Part shown: positions 48,985 to 60,502 of the stretch, piece after piece
Layout of the letters: every line of letters begins with the position of its first letter
How positions within the stretch are numbered: position 1 is the first letter of the stretch
Source: Hemileia vastatrix
Lineage: Eukaryota > Basidiomycota > Pucciniomycetes > Pucciniales > Zaghouaniaceae
DNA length: 64,000 bases
Reading direction: 5' to 3'
Assembly: GCA_030280995.1 (NCBI GenBank)
Contig: JASXTE010000012.1
Coordinates: forward strand, 8,097,001 to 8,161,000
Program-made: the position numbers and the translations under genes
The notes under the pieces: model-generated
Seen by the model: only the letters and a program-made list of their open reading frames with translations
What the model was told of the DNA's origin: nothing
Database searches by the model: none

Positions 48985-51900
48985 ATGATAGAGCAACCCA
49001 ACCTTCTGCCTAAGTTTCCTTTTTCTGTTTTTCAATTAGACTGCCATTGCTCTTTTTACATTTTCCATTCTTTTTTTAATGACTCTGCAGCCCCCTCTTT
49101 TGATTTTCTTGAAATACAAGAGCCTTTCCTGTCACTGTATCATCTTACTCCAGCCCCTGCACCAGGATTGAACCTTGCCACTCCGCTGACTTCCTCTTAT
49201 CTCCTGCACTCCACTCCTATTTTATTTTGTTTTTACATCAACAAAAAACTTCCCCTCCACCTTTTCAGCTCTCTCCCCTCCCCTTCTCTTGACCTCATTC
49301 TCCTTCTTATTGACCTCAAAACTCTACCTCTTCTTCTTGTTAACATTTACAATCCCCCTCAAATGTTTACATCAATGCAGCATATTTTCCCTTCTCTCTC
49401 TCCATTCACTAATATCCCCACCTTCCTATTTACTGACTCCAATCTTCACCACAATTTATGGGCCAGTGCGGATTAGCACACCTCCAAACACTCAGCAGCC
49501 ACCCCCTCCCTTGATTCCATTTATGATCTGAACATGTCACTAATCTCCCAGCCAGATATTTCTACTTTTTGCAATTCCAGGAATTTCACCTCAGTAATTG
49601 ATCTGGTATTTACAAATAGCTCAGCCCTAGACCTGGTGATTAACTGTGTCACAGATTGTAATGGATCCTCCTCTCATCTTTCTGATCATTGATCACTTGT
49701 CACCCGCTTCTTTCTCACTCCTCTCCAGAAGACTCAAAAACCCTTTTTCAATTGGAAGAAGTTTGATGAGTCTTCTCTTTCCTCATTTCTTTCCTCTATC
49801 TCCTCCCCCCTTCTCCCTCTCCCTCTCCCCCTGAAATTGATCAGGCTGTGGAACTTTTCACTTCCATTTTTATCAAACTAATGGACCATTTTGTCATGCT
49901 GCAGCAGCCTGGTTCATTGTGTCAAGTATGGTGGAATAGAGAAATCTTGGATCCCCTCAAGAAATCTTGCCACAGAGCCCAGAAAAGAATGTGCTCCTCC
50001 CCTACCCCCCACAATGTATCCAAGTTTTTGTCAGCACACAAAACATTCCAATTTAAAATAAAATTCCTATGTAAACAACACTGGCAAACTTTTCTGTCCA
50101 CTCTCACTACTCTCACTCTTAATAAATCTGCTAAGTACCTATCTCTCCCTTCTAATTCTTGCTCTAACCATCCTTTAATGGATGAGTCAGATGCCACTAT
50201 AACTGATAATTTCTTAAAAGCTTCCATGATGTTTGAAGGCACATCTGTGGCCTCCATCCCTTGTGACTTACCCATGATTCCTTCCCCCTTCCCCTCACCC
50301 CCTTTCACCAAGCATGAGCTGATTACCACCCTTCTCAAAACTAAAAAAGGAAGAGCGCCTGGTCCTGACGGGATTCCTAATGTGCTACTTCACTGTAATC
50401 CTCAGGATTTTTCTAATATTCTTTTACCTCTTTTCAACCAGTGTTTGAAAATAGGGCACTATTCTGTTGCTTGGAAGTGTTCCAAGTCGGTGATTATCCC
50501 CAAACCTGGTCGCCCTAATTACTCTTTCCCCAACACATTATTCCCAATTTCTCTTCTCAATACAATGGGTAAGCTTTTGGACTTATTACTGGCCAGTTAC
50601 CTATCCTACTATATGGAATCAGGAAACCTCATCCCTGAAACTCACTATGGTGGGCGACCCCAGAGAAGTACATCTGATGCTCTACCACACCTCACTGTCT
50701 GGACAAAGGACCAGTGGTGGGAAGGTAAAGTTGCAGGTTCTCTTTCCCTGGATGTAAAAGGCGCATTCCTGTCAGTAAATACAACATGTCTTTGCCACAC
50801 TCTCTTATCACTTCCACTTCCTCAAGATTTGATTGACCTGATCTCCAATTCTCTTGAGGGTTGCTACACTTGCATCTCTTTCTCCAAATACAAGTCTCCC
50901 CATGCCTTTTTCCCTAAGGGCCTTCCCCAAGGCTCCCCCTTATCTCCTCTTCTTTACATTATTTACAATTCTTCTATACTCACTCTCCCCTCCCTCTCCA
51001 GGTCCTGTTTAGCTATAGGCTATATTGAAAAAATTATATTTCTTACAGCTGACAAGGACCCAAACAAATTTACTACCACACTGTCAAAATTAGGTGACAA
51101 GGCACTCATTTGGTGATGTTCACATGTGGCAGTGTTTGATGTATCTAAAACTAAATGGACATAACTAACCAAATGTCTTTCCCTCTTAAAGTCTCCTCCC
51201 TCCCTAATTTTCAATGGTCAATCACTTGCACCTGCCTCCTCTATCAAGTGGTTGGGAATGGAAATTGACTCTACCTTCTCTTTCAAGCCCAATGGCACTA
51301 AGCTTGTTGCCAAAGGCCTTCAAGCTGCCTCCACTATCCATTGAATTGCATCATCTGGCTGGGGTATTTCCCTCTGACAATATAAACTTCTTATTTCTTC
51401 TCTCATTCATTCTAGAACGGACTATGCTGCCATTGTCTGGCACCACCCAAGGAAAGCATCTTGTACCACAAGGATGTTACAGGTTGTTGACAACAGCACC
51501 TCTTGAAGAGCTCTTGGGTGTTTCCAGTCTACTCCAGTTTGCCTCCTTCTCCATGATTCAGCTTCTCTCCCTTGAAAACAACATTTAGATATGGTGGTCT
51601 GCAAAGCTTGGGAAAGACTTCTAACCATTCCTTTGTCAAATCCTATGTCATGGCTTGCAAAATCTGCCCTCAACTCTCCTTTGTCTAAATTGTATCTTCA
51701 CCCTCTACACCTCTTATCCTTTCCCTGCTTCTTCACCTCTCACTTCCTCCTCAATTCTATGGACTGGAAATTACTTGCGAGTTTCCCACCTTGGTCCCCA
51801 CCTCTTTTTGAAACAGTCATCAACTCATTGAAGGAAGTAGCTATTGAGAACGTTTACAACTCATTTATGTCCCACCCCTTACCCTCACACTAAATCTACA

Positions 51901-52786
51901 CCAATGGTTCAAAATCAAAAGAAGGAGTGTTTTCTGCTGCTTTTGATCCTGGCCTTTCTCTTCCATTTGTTACTCAAGTAGGAGATCCCTCCCTCTACTC
52001 AGTATTTGAGGCAGAGTTGATTGGCATTCTTTTAGGACTCAGGCTTTTTTTAACCAACCCCTTTCACCACATCCTCCCGTCAGCCACTATCCTCACAGAA
52101 AATCAAGCTGTTATCAAGAAGTTATCCTCCTCACCCTCATCATCCCCCAATGCGTTGGTACTCATTGCTATAGAGCACACAGCCAATCAATTTTTTTAGC
52201 ATAACCCCTCCCTGATCATGAGATTGCAATGGTGCCCTGGTCATTCAGGCATTCTGGGTAATGAGGTGGTTGACACTCTAGCAAATGGTTCTCATCCCCA
52301 GGCCCCTCTTGCTAAGTCTTTCCTGTCTTTTGCCCCTCCCCCCCCTCTGTATTGGCTTTGAAATCTTTCTTAAAATCATATCAATCTTCTCTCCTCATAT
52401 CCCCACCAACACCAGATGCTCTCAGGAAACTTAGAGGCAAATTTGAACCCCCCCCAATTTTTCAAATCTCTCTTGCTTCTCCCAAGATCACTGGCCACTG
52501 TTTTTTCCTAATGCCTCTCTGTCTAATCCCCCCTAAAAAACTACCTCTTCCAATTCAAAGCAGCTGACTCCCCAATTTGCCCCCTCTGCTCCTCAAGGGC
52601 AAAAGACACTCCTGAACATTTTTTACTTTTTTTCCCTGTCCATTCTTTTATTTGTCACACATTTATTAAAACTGTTACTAAACATAAACTGCCTTTCACT
52701 AATTCTGTCCTTTTAACTAATTCTCCTGTCATGGCTTCCATGGCTAATTTCTTAGTTGATACTGGTAGGTTCCCCAATAACCTGCC
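48985..52786 (+). pseudogene. LINE ORF2: endonuclease, reverse transcriptase, RNase H; broken and cut by element D
   Basis: Parts in order: APE-type endonuclease (about 49000-49750; TDSNLHHNLW, FTSVIDLVFTN, SSHLSDH); RT (about 50340-51060; GRAPGPDGIPNVLLH, PKGLPQGSPLSPLLY) in which the active site is GYIEKIIFLTA instead of Y-x-D-D; RNase H (51897-52300; YTNGSKSKEGVFSAA with Asp changed to Asn, EAELIGILLGLRLF, WCPGHSGILGNEVVDTLAN); and a Cys-rich tail CPLCSSRAKDTPEHF. At least six stops or shifts. Element D interrupts the last codons at 52786. The enzyme would nick the target and copy the LINE RNA there. Confidence 0.88.
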
Positions 52787-53559
52787 TGTCACCGGATGAC
52801 CTACGCACAAGGTCGAGGATGTTCCTGTAAGAGAGATGAGGGATTTTAGAAACTTCTTCGAAGCACAGAGGAATGATTCGAGGAAATGATTCGAAGGTCA
52901 CTCAAAGTAATAGCTATAGGTTCGAGGTTCGATCGAGAAGAATTATAAACTAGTTCCAAGGTAATAATAATTCTTAAAATCTCACGAAGGGTTGGAAACT
53001 CAATAATCAAAGATTTAGGATTTAGAAATGAATATTTGAGAAGGTAAAAGAAAGATACAATAACAATGATTTAACTTTTAAGGATTTACCACTATTAATG
53101 TAAATACAATATTATAATTTAATTCTAAGGAATATCGAACCAAATACCCAACTCCTTTTATATCCTTTGTTCCTCCTCGCATTGACCTCCCTTCCATCGC
53201 AGCATTCCCATTCCATTGACCATTACTAACATACACTTAGACCCTCTCCACTAAATATCCGTCCATTCTCAATTTGCTCCTTTTAATTAATTAACAAAAC
53301 TTTAATGAAAAAACTACTACTATACTATTTCGTTGATCCTAGCGCTGTGTGTTGCTTATTGAAAAGGACTAAGGTACCCTATTGGGAGATTGACTAATTT
53401 AGATTTAGAGTTTAGGCTAGCGCAGTTAAATAGTAGTACACAAAGGAAAATCGCAGTTGCTATGGAGAATTGCTTTCAGCGCTTCGAGTATAGATTTAGG
53501 ACTCGATATTATTGATTTATTGAGTTAATTTCGCTTCGAGTGTCACGTGGCGCATGACA
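52787..53559 (-). repeat. 3' LTR of element D
   Basis: 773 bp. On the plus strand it begins TGTCACCGGATGACC and ends GTGGCGCATGACA. Same length as the 5' LTR. The antisense gene's TATA box starts 11 bp beyond its inner edge. Confidence 0.95.
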
Positions 53560-53569
53560 GATGCCCAGG

Positions 53570-53577
53570 TATAAAAA
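53570..53577 (+). promoter_or_regulatory. TATA box of the element D antisense gene
   Basis: TATAAAAA starting 98 nt before ATG 53668, followed by a CT-rich leader (CCATCTTCCC, CTTTTTCCCTCACCTC). The spacing equals that of the antisense gene in element G. Confidence 0.6.
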
Positions 53578-53667
53578 ATGCGAGCTCCGTTGAGCTTGAG
53601 CCATCTTCCCACACTAATTTCCCTTGTCTAATACTTTTTCCCTCACCTCTTAATTATTTATTTTATA

Positions 53668-54595
53668 ATGAACTGCCCTACTCCCACACCCACGCCTCCA
53701 CACCCTAAAGCGGATGGGGGAATAATCACACGACAGTTTTCACAGACTTGCACGGCTTGTGAAAGCATGGAATATTTCTGTGTCGAAAGTACGGCGACTC
53801 GAGGCCCTCGCCAGAAATGCGAGTTTTGCCGTTGGCGGCAAGTGGCGTGCGATGCGTTGACGAAGAACGCGGAAATCAAAAAACGATTTACAAAAACTAA
53901 ATTTTGGGTAGTTCCGAAGACCAAAGAGGTGGTCGAAGACATTTGGGATGTCTCGATCGAAGATGAACAATCGGTGGGGGAAAATGATAAGGAGATGAAC
54001 AACGAGATCTCAACCTGGGTAACCCAGGCCACGAGTTTGAAGCGAGGTGTCGAGGAAGAGGTCGACGAATTTGTGGAGGAGGATGAAGATGAAGTCCCTG
54101 TTCCAGGGCAGGCACCCAAGAAACGATGGGTGGTCATCGAGGACAATGAGGAAGAGAGAGAGGTAGGGGTCGAAGTGGCGCCCAGGTTATTTCTAGAGCC
54201 TGACCCCATCTTCGAGGTAAGATTTAATTGTTTTATTTCAAGGATGAAGTTACTGATGAGTTTTGTTTTAGACATCGAATAACCTTGAAGAGCCGATTAC
54301 GGAGCCTGCGCCGGTTATACCAACTGAGGCAAACCCTCCAGCCACGGAAGTAGTTGAAGAGCCCAAAGACACCCTGGACCAGGTGTGGTCGAAGAAACCT
54401 CGTCAAGGTCGACGAGTAAGGTTCGCGGAAGAACTATGTGGGGAGGTCGACGCTATTATTGACGCTGCTTCCTTCGACGTGGCAGAGGAGCTATTGGAGA
54501 TGGGAGAGGTGGTTCCGGTAGGAGAGGAGGAGGTATTTGAGAAATGCAGGAAGGAAATAAGGGTAGTTTTGGAGAAAATGAAAAGATTGGTTTGA
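53668..54595 (+). CDS. Antisense Cys-rich gene of element D, two exons
   Basis: Opposite to gag and pol. Exon 1 is 53668-54216, a 55-nt intron follows (GTAAGATT...TACTGATG...TTTTAG), and exon 2 is 54272-54595; the join is in phase and gives 290 aa. Without splicing the frame stops at 54280. The N-terminus has CTACESMEYFC at residues 28-38 and CEFCRWRQVAC at about 51-61. The latter, C-X2-C-R-X5-C, resembles half of a fungal Zn2Cys6 cluster. The middle is very acidic (VEEEVDEFVEEDEDE), followed by RQGRRVRFAEELCGEVDAI and a helical Glu-rich end. No enzyme domain is seen. It shares the TCGA-rich composition of gag and pol, so it seems a long-term resident. Function unknown; DNA binding or regulation of the element is an inference. 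The gene is open and undamaged. Confidence 0.75.
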
Positions 54596-55597
54596 GAGAA
54601 GTTAAAAGAAAAGATTTGAAAAGAAAAGGAGATGTAAAGAAGTAGAGAAAAAAAATTGTATTTTTAATTTTATTTCATTTTATTTTATTTTATTATTAGT
54701 ATTATTTTTTTCATTGTAGGTGAATGTTGTTAATTTTATAAGATTTGAGAGAGAGAGAAAAGAAAAGAAAAAAAGAAAAGAAGTTTTAAAAAAAAAAAAA
54801 ATTTTAGAATTTGAAAGAGGAATTTTAAAGAAAGGAAAAAAGGTTGTTTTAATTGAAGGAAGTTTTAGTGTTTTTTTTTTATCAAAGAAAAATTTTTATA
54901 TAAGAAAAGAGAGAGAAAGAAGAAACGGTTTTGTGATTGAGATGAATTTGTTAAATTGAGGATTTTTGAAATTTTTTTTTTTTTTTTTTAAGAAATTTTA
55001 GTTGAAAAGAGAGGAAGAAGAAAGAAAAGAAAAAAAACAGAATTTAGAATTTAAGAGAGTTTGAAAAGAAGATTTATTTGTTTTGAAGAATTATTATAGG
55101 GAGATTCAGGGGTTGAAGTTAAGTTTGAGGAAATGGTCGTGTCGTACAAGATTTGATGATTCGAAGGAAAGAAAGTTTTTAAAAGAGAGAATAAAAAAAA
55201 TTTTTTGGAAGAGAAGTTTTTTTTTTTGAAGAGAATTTTTAATTTTAAGAAAAGAATGTATTTAAAGAATTGAAAAAGAAAAGAAGGAAAATATTTAGAG
55301 AGATTTATTTTTATTTTTTATTTTTTTTTTTTTATTATTTATGTTTTATTCTATTTATTTTATTTTATTTTATTTTTAATTTTTATTTGATTTTATTTTA
55401 TTTTATTTTATTTTATTTTATTTTATTTTATTTAATTTAATTTTGATTTTAATTTTAGTTGGTTTTGGAGGAAATTTTATAGAAGGAGAAGAAAGAAAAA
55501 GAAGAGAGAAAAAAGAAAACAAGGCTAAGAAATTTAAGAGATGTTTTAGATTTTAAAGAAAGAAAGAAAAGAAAAGAAAATTTTAAATAAAGAAATT
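54596..55597. repeat. Purine-rich and (ATTTT)n low-complexity spacer of element D
   Basis: Between the converging 3' ends of the antisense gene and pol. Plus-strand A/G-rich runs (54600-55320, 55480-55590) and an ATTTT repeat at about 55365-55440. Open frames here, such as 54720-54959, are Lys/Glu/Arg low complexity and are not supported as genes. It may hold the transcript ends of both units. Confidence 0.7.
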
Positions 55598-58500
55598 TTA
55601 AGGTTTTGGTTTTAAAGGATATTTCGAATGAAAAGATTTTAGGAGTTCAGGAGCGTTAGAAACATTGATGGCTGGTTCCCAGGATGTTTTGTCTGAGTCA
55701 TTGAGGAAGCCTTCCCATTCCACGAGGTATTGAAGTTTCCCCTTGCGTATTCTTGAATCAAGGATACGACTTACTTCCCACTCTAGATGATCTTCTACTT
55801 CGACCGGTTCCGGAGGGGGTTGGTTCTTGCCCGGGTATATTTCTCGAGCCAGTTCCAGGAGAGATACATGGAAAACAGGGTGAATCGCCTGCCATTTAGG
55901 AGGTAACTTGAGTCGAAATGCAGTTTTAGAGACTTCAGAGTCTATTTCGAACGGTCCCAAGCGCTTTTCAGCCAGTTTCTTTGATGGTCTTGTTGTTCGG
56001 ATGTTTCGTGCATTGAGCCATACTTTGTCGCCTGGTTTAAAGGAAGGAGCAGATTGTCGATGTTTGTCGGCCTGTTCCTTGTATCTTCGAATCGCTGATT
56101 CCAAATTTGTTTTAAGTTCTTCTTGGAGTCGTGATATAGTTCGAAGATAATGTTCCGCAGGATGATTAGTTCCTACATGAATTGAGTTGAATCGAGGATG
56201 TCGTCCATAAATGGTTTCGAAGGGAGATTGTCGTGTCGAAGAATGAGTCGAGTTATTATAAGCAAATTCGGCCAATGGTAGCCATGTGGTCCAATCGTCT
56301 TGTTGGTAACTGACATACATTCAAAGATATTGTTCGAGGATTTGGTTAACTCTTTCTGTTTGACCATCAGTTTCAGGGTGATAGGCCGTGGAGAGATTCC
56401 TCGTGATATTGAGTTGTCAACACAGTTGGGTCCAGAATGTGGATACAAACAATGAGCCTCTATCTGAAATAATATCATTTGGTAAGCCGTGTTTAGAAAA
56501 TACATATTCTAGAAACAATTTTGACAAATCTTCTGCTGTAGCAGTAGTAGTGGTTTTAATAAAAATAGACATTTTTGAAAATCTATCTACTATTACTAAT
56601 ATAGCATCAAAATCATTAGAAATAGGAAGTTGAGAAATGAAATCCATCGATAAAGATTCCCAAGGTTTAGAGGGAATAGGAAGTGGTTGAAGCAACCCAT
56701 GCTTCCGGTAACAGGGAGCCTTATTCCTATTACATTCATAACAAGCTTTTATATAGGCCTTGATTTCCTTGGTCATACCTGGCCAGAAGAAATCCCTCGC
56801 TATTAACTGGTAGGTTTTATCAACCCCAAAATGACCAGCTAACAGAGAATCATGTTGACTGTTGAAAATCCATAATTTTATCTCATTGTTGTCAGGTATG
56901 ACTACTCTACCTTCGAAGACTAATAGACCTGATTCAATACTAAATCTTTTGGCCCCTTGCTTCGAGAGTATTTTGTCTTTTAACCCTAAACAATAATCAT
57001 CCTTCGAATGAGCTTCAAGGATGTTGGATAGTGGATTTTGAAAAGATTGAATTGTCATCGAATTAAGTTGATGAGTCGTTAACATTGATTCGTTGAAGAT
57101 TGATTGCACATTTGCTGGGTTCTTGTCAGCAAATGCATCCCCCCGCTGTGGGTAAACGTTGTCCCGACGTGACAAGATATCTGGGACAATGCAGTTTTTT
57201 CCTGGGCGATAGGAAGTAGAGAAAGAAAATTCAGATAAAAATTCAGCCCACCTGGCTTGACGCCTGGTTAACACTTTAGAAGACATGAAGTATTTCAAAG
57301 CATTATGATCTGTTAAAATTTGAAAAGGACTATCTAGGCTGAGAAGAAAAGAACGCCATTTTTTAAGACAATGGATAATAGCTAAAAGCTCTTTGTCATG
57401 AATTTCATAATTTAATTCTGCAGCTATAAGTTTGCGTGACTCAAAAGCAACAGGATGAAACAAATTTGTTTCAGGATTTAATTGGGAGATGACCCCTGCA
57501 ATAGCATAATCGCTCGCATCTGTCTCAACTATTGTCGAGGCAGAAGGATCAAAATGCCGAAGAATTGGGGCTGTGGTGAACGCCGTTTTTAGTGCTTCGA
57601 ATTCCTTTCGTGCTGTAGAAGTAAAAACAAAAGGAATATCTTTTCTAAGAAGAGAATTAAGATTGGAAATAGTTTTAGAGTAATCTTTAATAAATCTTCT
57701 ATAGAAGTTTGCAAAACCCAAAAATCCTTGGAGTGATTTAATGTTTTTGGGCTCAGGCCATTCCAGGATTTTCTGGATTTTTTTATCATCCATGACTAAA
57801 CCGTCAGTGTACAACGTAAAACCCAAAAAATCAATTGATTTGAGGTGGAATTCGCATTTATTATACTTGGCGTAGAGACCATGATCTCGAAGACGATTTA
57901 AGACCTGTCGAACATGATGAATATGTTCATCCAGTGTTTTCGAGAATATTAAAATATCATCTAAATAGACAACTACAAATTGTTCAACAACATCCTGAAA
58001 GATATCATTAACAAAAGTTTGAAAAGTTGAAGGTGCGTTACATAATCCAAAAGGCATAACTAAATATTCAAAACTACCAAATCTAGTGCGCATTGCAGTC
58101 AGTGGTTCATGACCTTCCGCAATGCGAATAAGATTGTAAGCGCCTCTAAGATCAATTTTAGAAAAGAAATTAGCACCATTGAAAAGGGTAAGAAGTAATG
58201 ACATAGGAGGAACAGGATATGCATTCTTCTTCGTGACTGTGTTGAGCTTTCTATAGTCAACACACAACCTAAGACTACCATCCTTCTTTTTTACAAAGAG
58301 GACAGGGGAGCCGGTTGGAGATTTACTGGCTCTGATGAAACCTTTGGCTACATTCTCTGCAATGTAGTCTCGAAGAACTTGAGATTCGTCCTTCGATAAA
58401 GAATAGACAGGACCTGCCGGAGGTACTGGGCCTATTAACTCTATTTGATGGTCGTAGGGTCGATGAGGTGGTAACTTATCGGCCTTGCGGATTGAGAAAA

Positions 58501-59248
58501 CATCGAGGAAATCGTGGTAGATTTCCGGTAGAGTTGATTTGATGGCTTCAACGTTTATTTGGTTGTCCTCTTCATCTTCAAGAGAATCTGTCGAGGGGAT
58601 ACCTGTATTGAGAGAGCATAATTCAATTACTTCGAGGCAATTTAAATCCTCTTCGAGTGAAGTCATCAAGCTAGAAGGGTTAGCCAATTGCTCATTTAAA
58701 GAAGGTACAGATGCTTGCAAGTCATCTGGCAGAGATTTGTCCTCTAGCAGGACGTTGTCAGGCCGGTTGTTTAACTCCCTATTGACCTGCATTGAAGAAT
58801 CAGAAATATACTTAGCGCGTGGGGTGATCAATCCCCTAGTCCAATCAATTTCGGGATTCCAATGCGTTAAAAAGTCATGGCCAAGAATGGTATCGTCCAT
58901 CCTTGGGGCGTCCAAGACTGATAATTCCCACTCGAAGGGGGGAAAGTTCGGAAAGTTGAAAACCCATAAAACTTTCTTACTTACCCAATATTTGGGTTCC
59001 TCTGATTCGACCAAATAGATGGGAGTTTGATCAACATCTGTAAATGTTAGTTGAAGCTTCTCGGCAAAAGATAAACTAACAAAAGAAATTGAAGCTCCAG
59101 AGTCTATAAGACAACTGAAAGGGATATCCTCCTTAAAAAGAATGAATCTCAAGCGGTTTAAGGCAACTCCAGTCCTTAAGACATGGAGGTTCTGTGCACT
59201 GGGAGAGATAAGATAGTTTGCTTTGCACACAAGTAAACTATCTACTAG
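55598..59248 (-). pseudogene. Pol polyprotein of element D, complete except for two TGA codons
   Basis: The pol frame is entered by -1 slippage at 59248-59254 and runs about 1217 codons to 55598. Domains: protease LIDSGASISFVS; RT with FVVYLDDILIFSKT; RNase H IVETDASDYAIAG; integrase zinc region HDSLLAGHFGVDKTY...CYECNRNK; core SLSMDFISQLP, IISDRGSLFVSTFW and [15 protein letters not shown]; then the GPF-type module (LGPFEIDSEVSKTAF) and a chromodomain (EWEVSRILDSRIRKGKLQY...SWEPAINV). The two stops (complement of 56417-56419 and 56321-56323) are both TGA where Arg (CGA) is usual, as C-to-T change at CpG would give. Chromodomains in this family steer integration to marked chromatin. Catalytic residues otherwise look intact. 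Confidence 0.93.
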
Positions 59249-59254
59249 TTTTTT
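59212..59254 (-). promoter_or_regulatory. Programmed -1 ribosomal frameshift signal between gag and pol of element D
   Basis: On the minus strand the last gag codons are TCA AAA AAC TAG. The heptamer A AAA AAC (59254-59248) is a standard slippery site. The gag stop follows at once. After a 5-nt spacer (TAGTA) comes a stem GATAGTTT (59242-59235) pairing perfectly with AAACTATC (59219-59212), with a further CTT/AAG pairing inside. After a -1 slip the frame reads AAA AAA CTA GTA GAT and is open into the protease. All three parts of the usual signal are in the expected order. Confidence 0.8.
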
Positions 59255-60431
59255 GACTTCGAACTAGTACCTTCTCTTTCCTTCAACTTTACACAGTCTT
59301 CCAACTTGTGCTTACCCCCACAATACATACATAACCCATTATCTGCTCGTCTCTTCCTCTCAGCTTCTTTAAGTTCCCCTTTAGGGTCCAGTACTTTGCT
59401 GATATTGCCTGGGGTCGAGCCTTTTGGTCGAGGTTTATCCTTTCCCTTATTGGGTTTGGATTGAGTCAAGGAGAATTGATTTGGTCGTGGGTGTGAAAAG
59501 GTCCCGATTTAAAATTTAGGCCTTGAGATTTGTTGGCATATCGACAATGTTGAAGTCGTCCTTGATAAACGCTGTCAAGTTCGAGGGTTCGATCCATTAA
59601 GTCCGTTAAAGTAGTCATCTTCTGACCGTGAAGATTTAATTGATCTAGAATCCTGAAAGGAAGTCCTTTCTTGAAATGATACTTAAGGGCAGCATCATTC
59701 CAACCTACTCGAGTTTGAAGTGCTCTGAAGTTCGAGATATATTCAGAAGCTTTACCATTATCACTCATGCGAAGAAAATCAAGTTCAATTTCCGCGTTGT
59801 CCGTTTCATTAGGGTCCCCAAACAACGTAAAAAGTTGGTCCTCGAATTTTTCCCAATTATTGATAAGTAAGTGGGTTTCTGTTGAAGAAAGCATGAGTAG
59901 ATAAGGTTTGAACCATCTTGCTGCTTTTCCAGCTAGGAATGAAGAAGCGTAAACAACCTTTGATTGGTCGCTGTTAAAGGTTTGAGGGTCATTATGGAAC
60001 AGTAGCTTGCAGGTTTGCAAGAAGGGTCGCAATCTGTCGGGGTGATCTCCGTCGAATTTGTCAGGAGATTTCATAGAAGGAGTTTTGAACTTAGATCCCT
60101 CTGAAGACGTTAGATTTGAAAGGATTTTCATAAAAAGTCTCATGAAATCTTCCAGAGAGTTAGATGGTCCCGGTTCTGAGGATTGGCCAGAAGGGTGATT
60201 GGCAGGGGCGGATGGTGCCTCATGCATTGTATCCTCTCCTTCTTCTTCATCACTTGAATCCTCAAAATCTTGTGGAATGTCTTCTACAGATTGAACTGAA
60301 TGTTGCCGTTCCCTAATGTCGAGTGGTTCCAAAGAGTGAGTGCGAGAAACAGACCTTGTGGCTGTTGGCCTGCCTCTAGCGCGAGCTCTAGTAGTAGTGC
60401 CCGTAGGAGGAGTGCGTTGAACAGGTGCCAT
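59245..60431 (-). pseudogene. Gag of element D, one frameshift
   Basis: ATG at 60431 starts MAPVQRTPPTGTTTR, basic then acidic N-terminus (SSDEEEGED). The Gag core domain has KFDGDHPDRLRPFLQTC and ARWFKPYLL, and later FLRMSDNGKASEYISNFRAL. The frame stops at 59466, but the overlapping frame continues (TQSKPNKGKDKPRPKG) to the zinc knuckle CMYCGGKHKLEDC and the stop at 59245. A one-base shift near 59490-59510 accounts for this. The start MAPVQRTP resembles Gag proteins I know from rust-fungus Gypsy elements. Gag forms the particle and binds the RNA. Confidence 0.88.
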
Positions 60432-60502
60432 TTAAAATTTTAGAAACACCTAAAAGGACGTAGTAGTGCAAAGAATGAGAACTACGGAGAATTAAATTAT
60501 AC

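Noticed and set aside
49922..50338. 138-codon minus-strand frame in the LINE
   Set aside because: Antisense shadow of ORF2. The plus strand carries the RT motifs.
53658..54275. 205-codon minus-strand open frame opposite exon 1 of the antisense gene in element D
   Set aside because: It is the mirror of the plus-strand gene, Ser-rich, without domains. The plus strand has the Cys motif, intron and TATA box.
54720..54959. 79-codon plus-strand open frame
   Set aside because: Lys/Glu/Arg low complexity in a purine-rich tract; no start context or homology seen.
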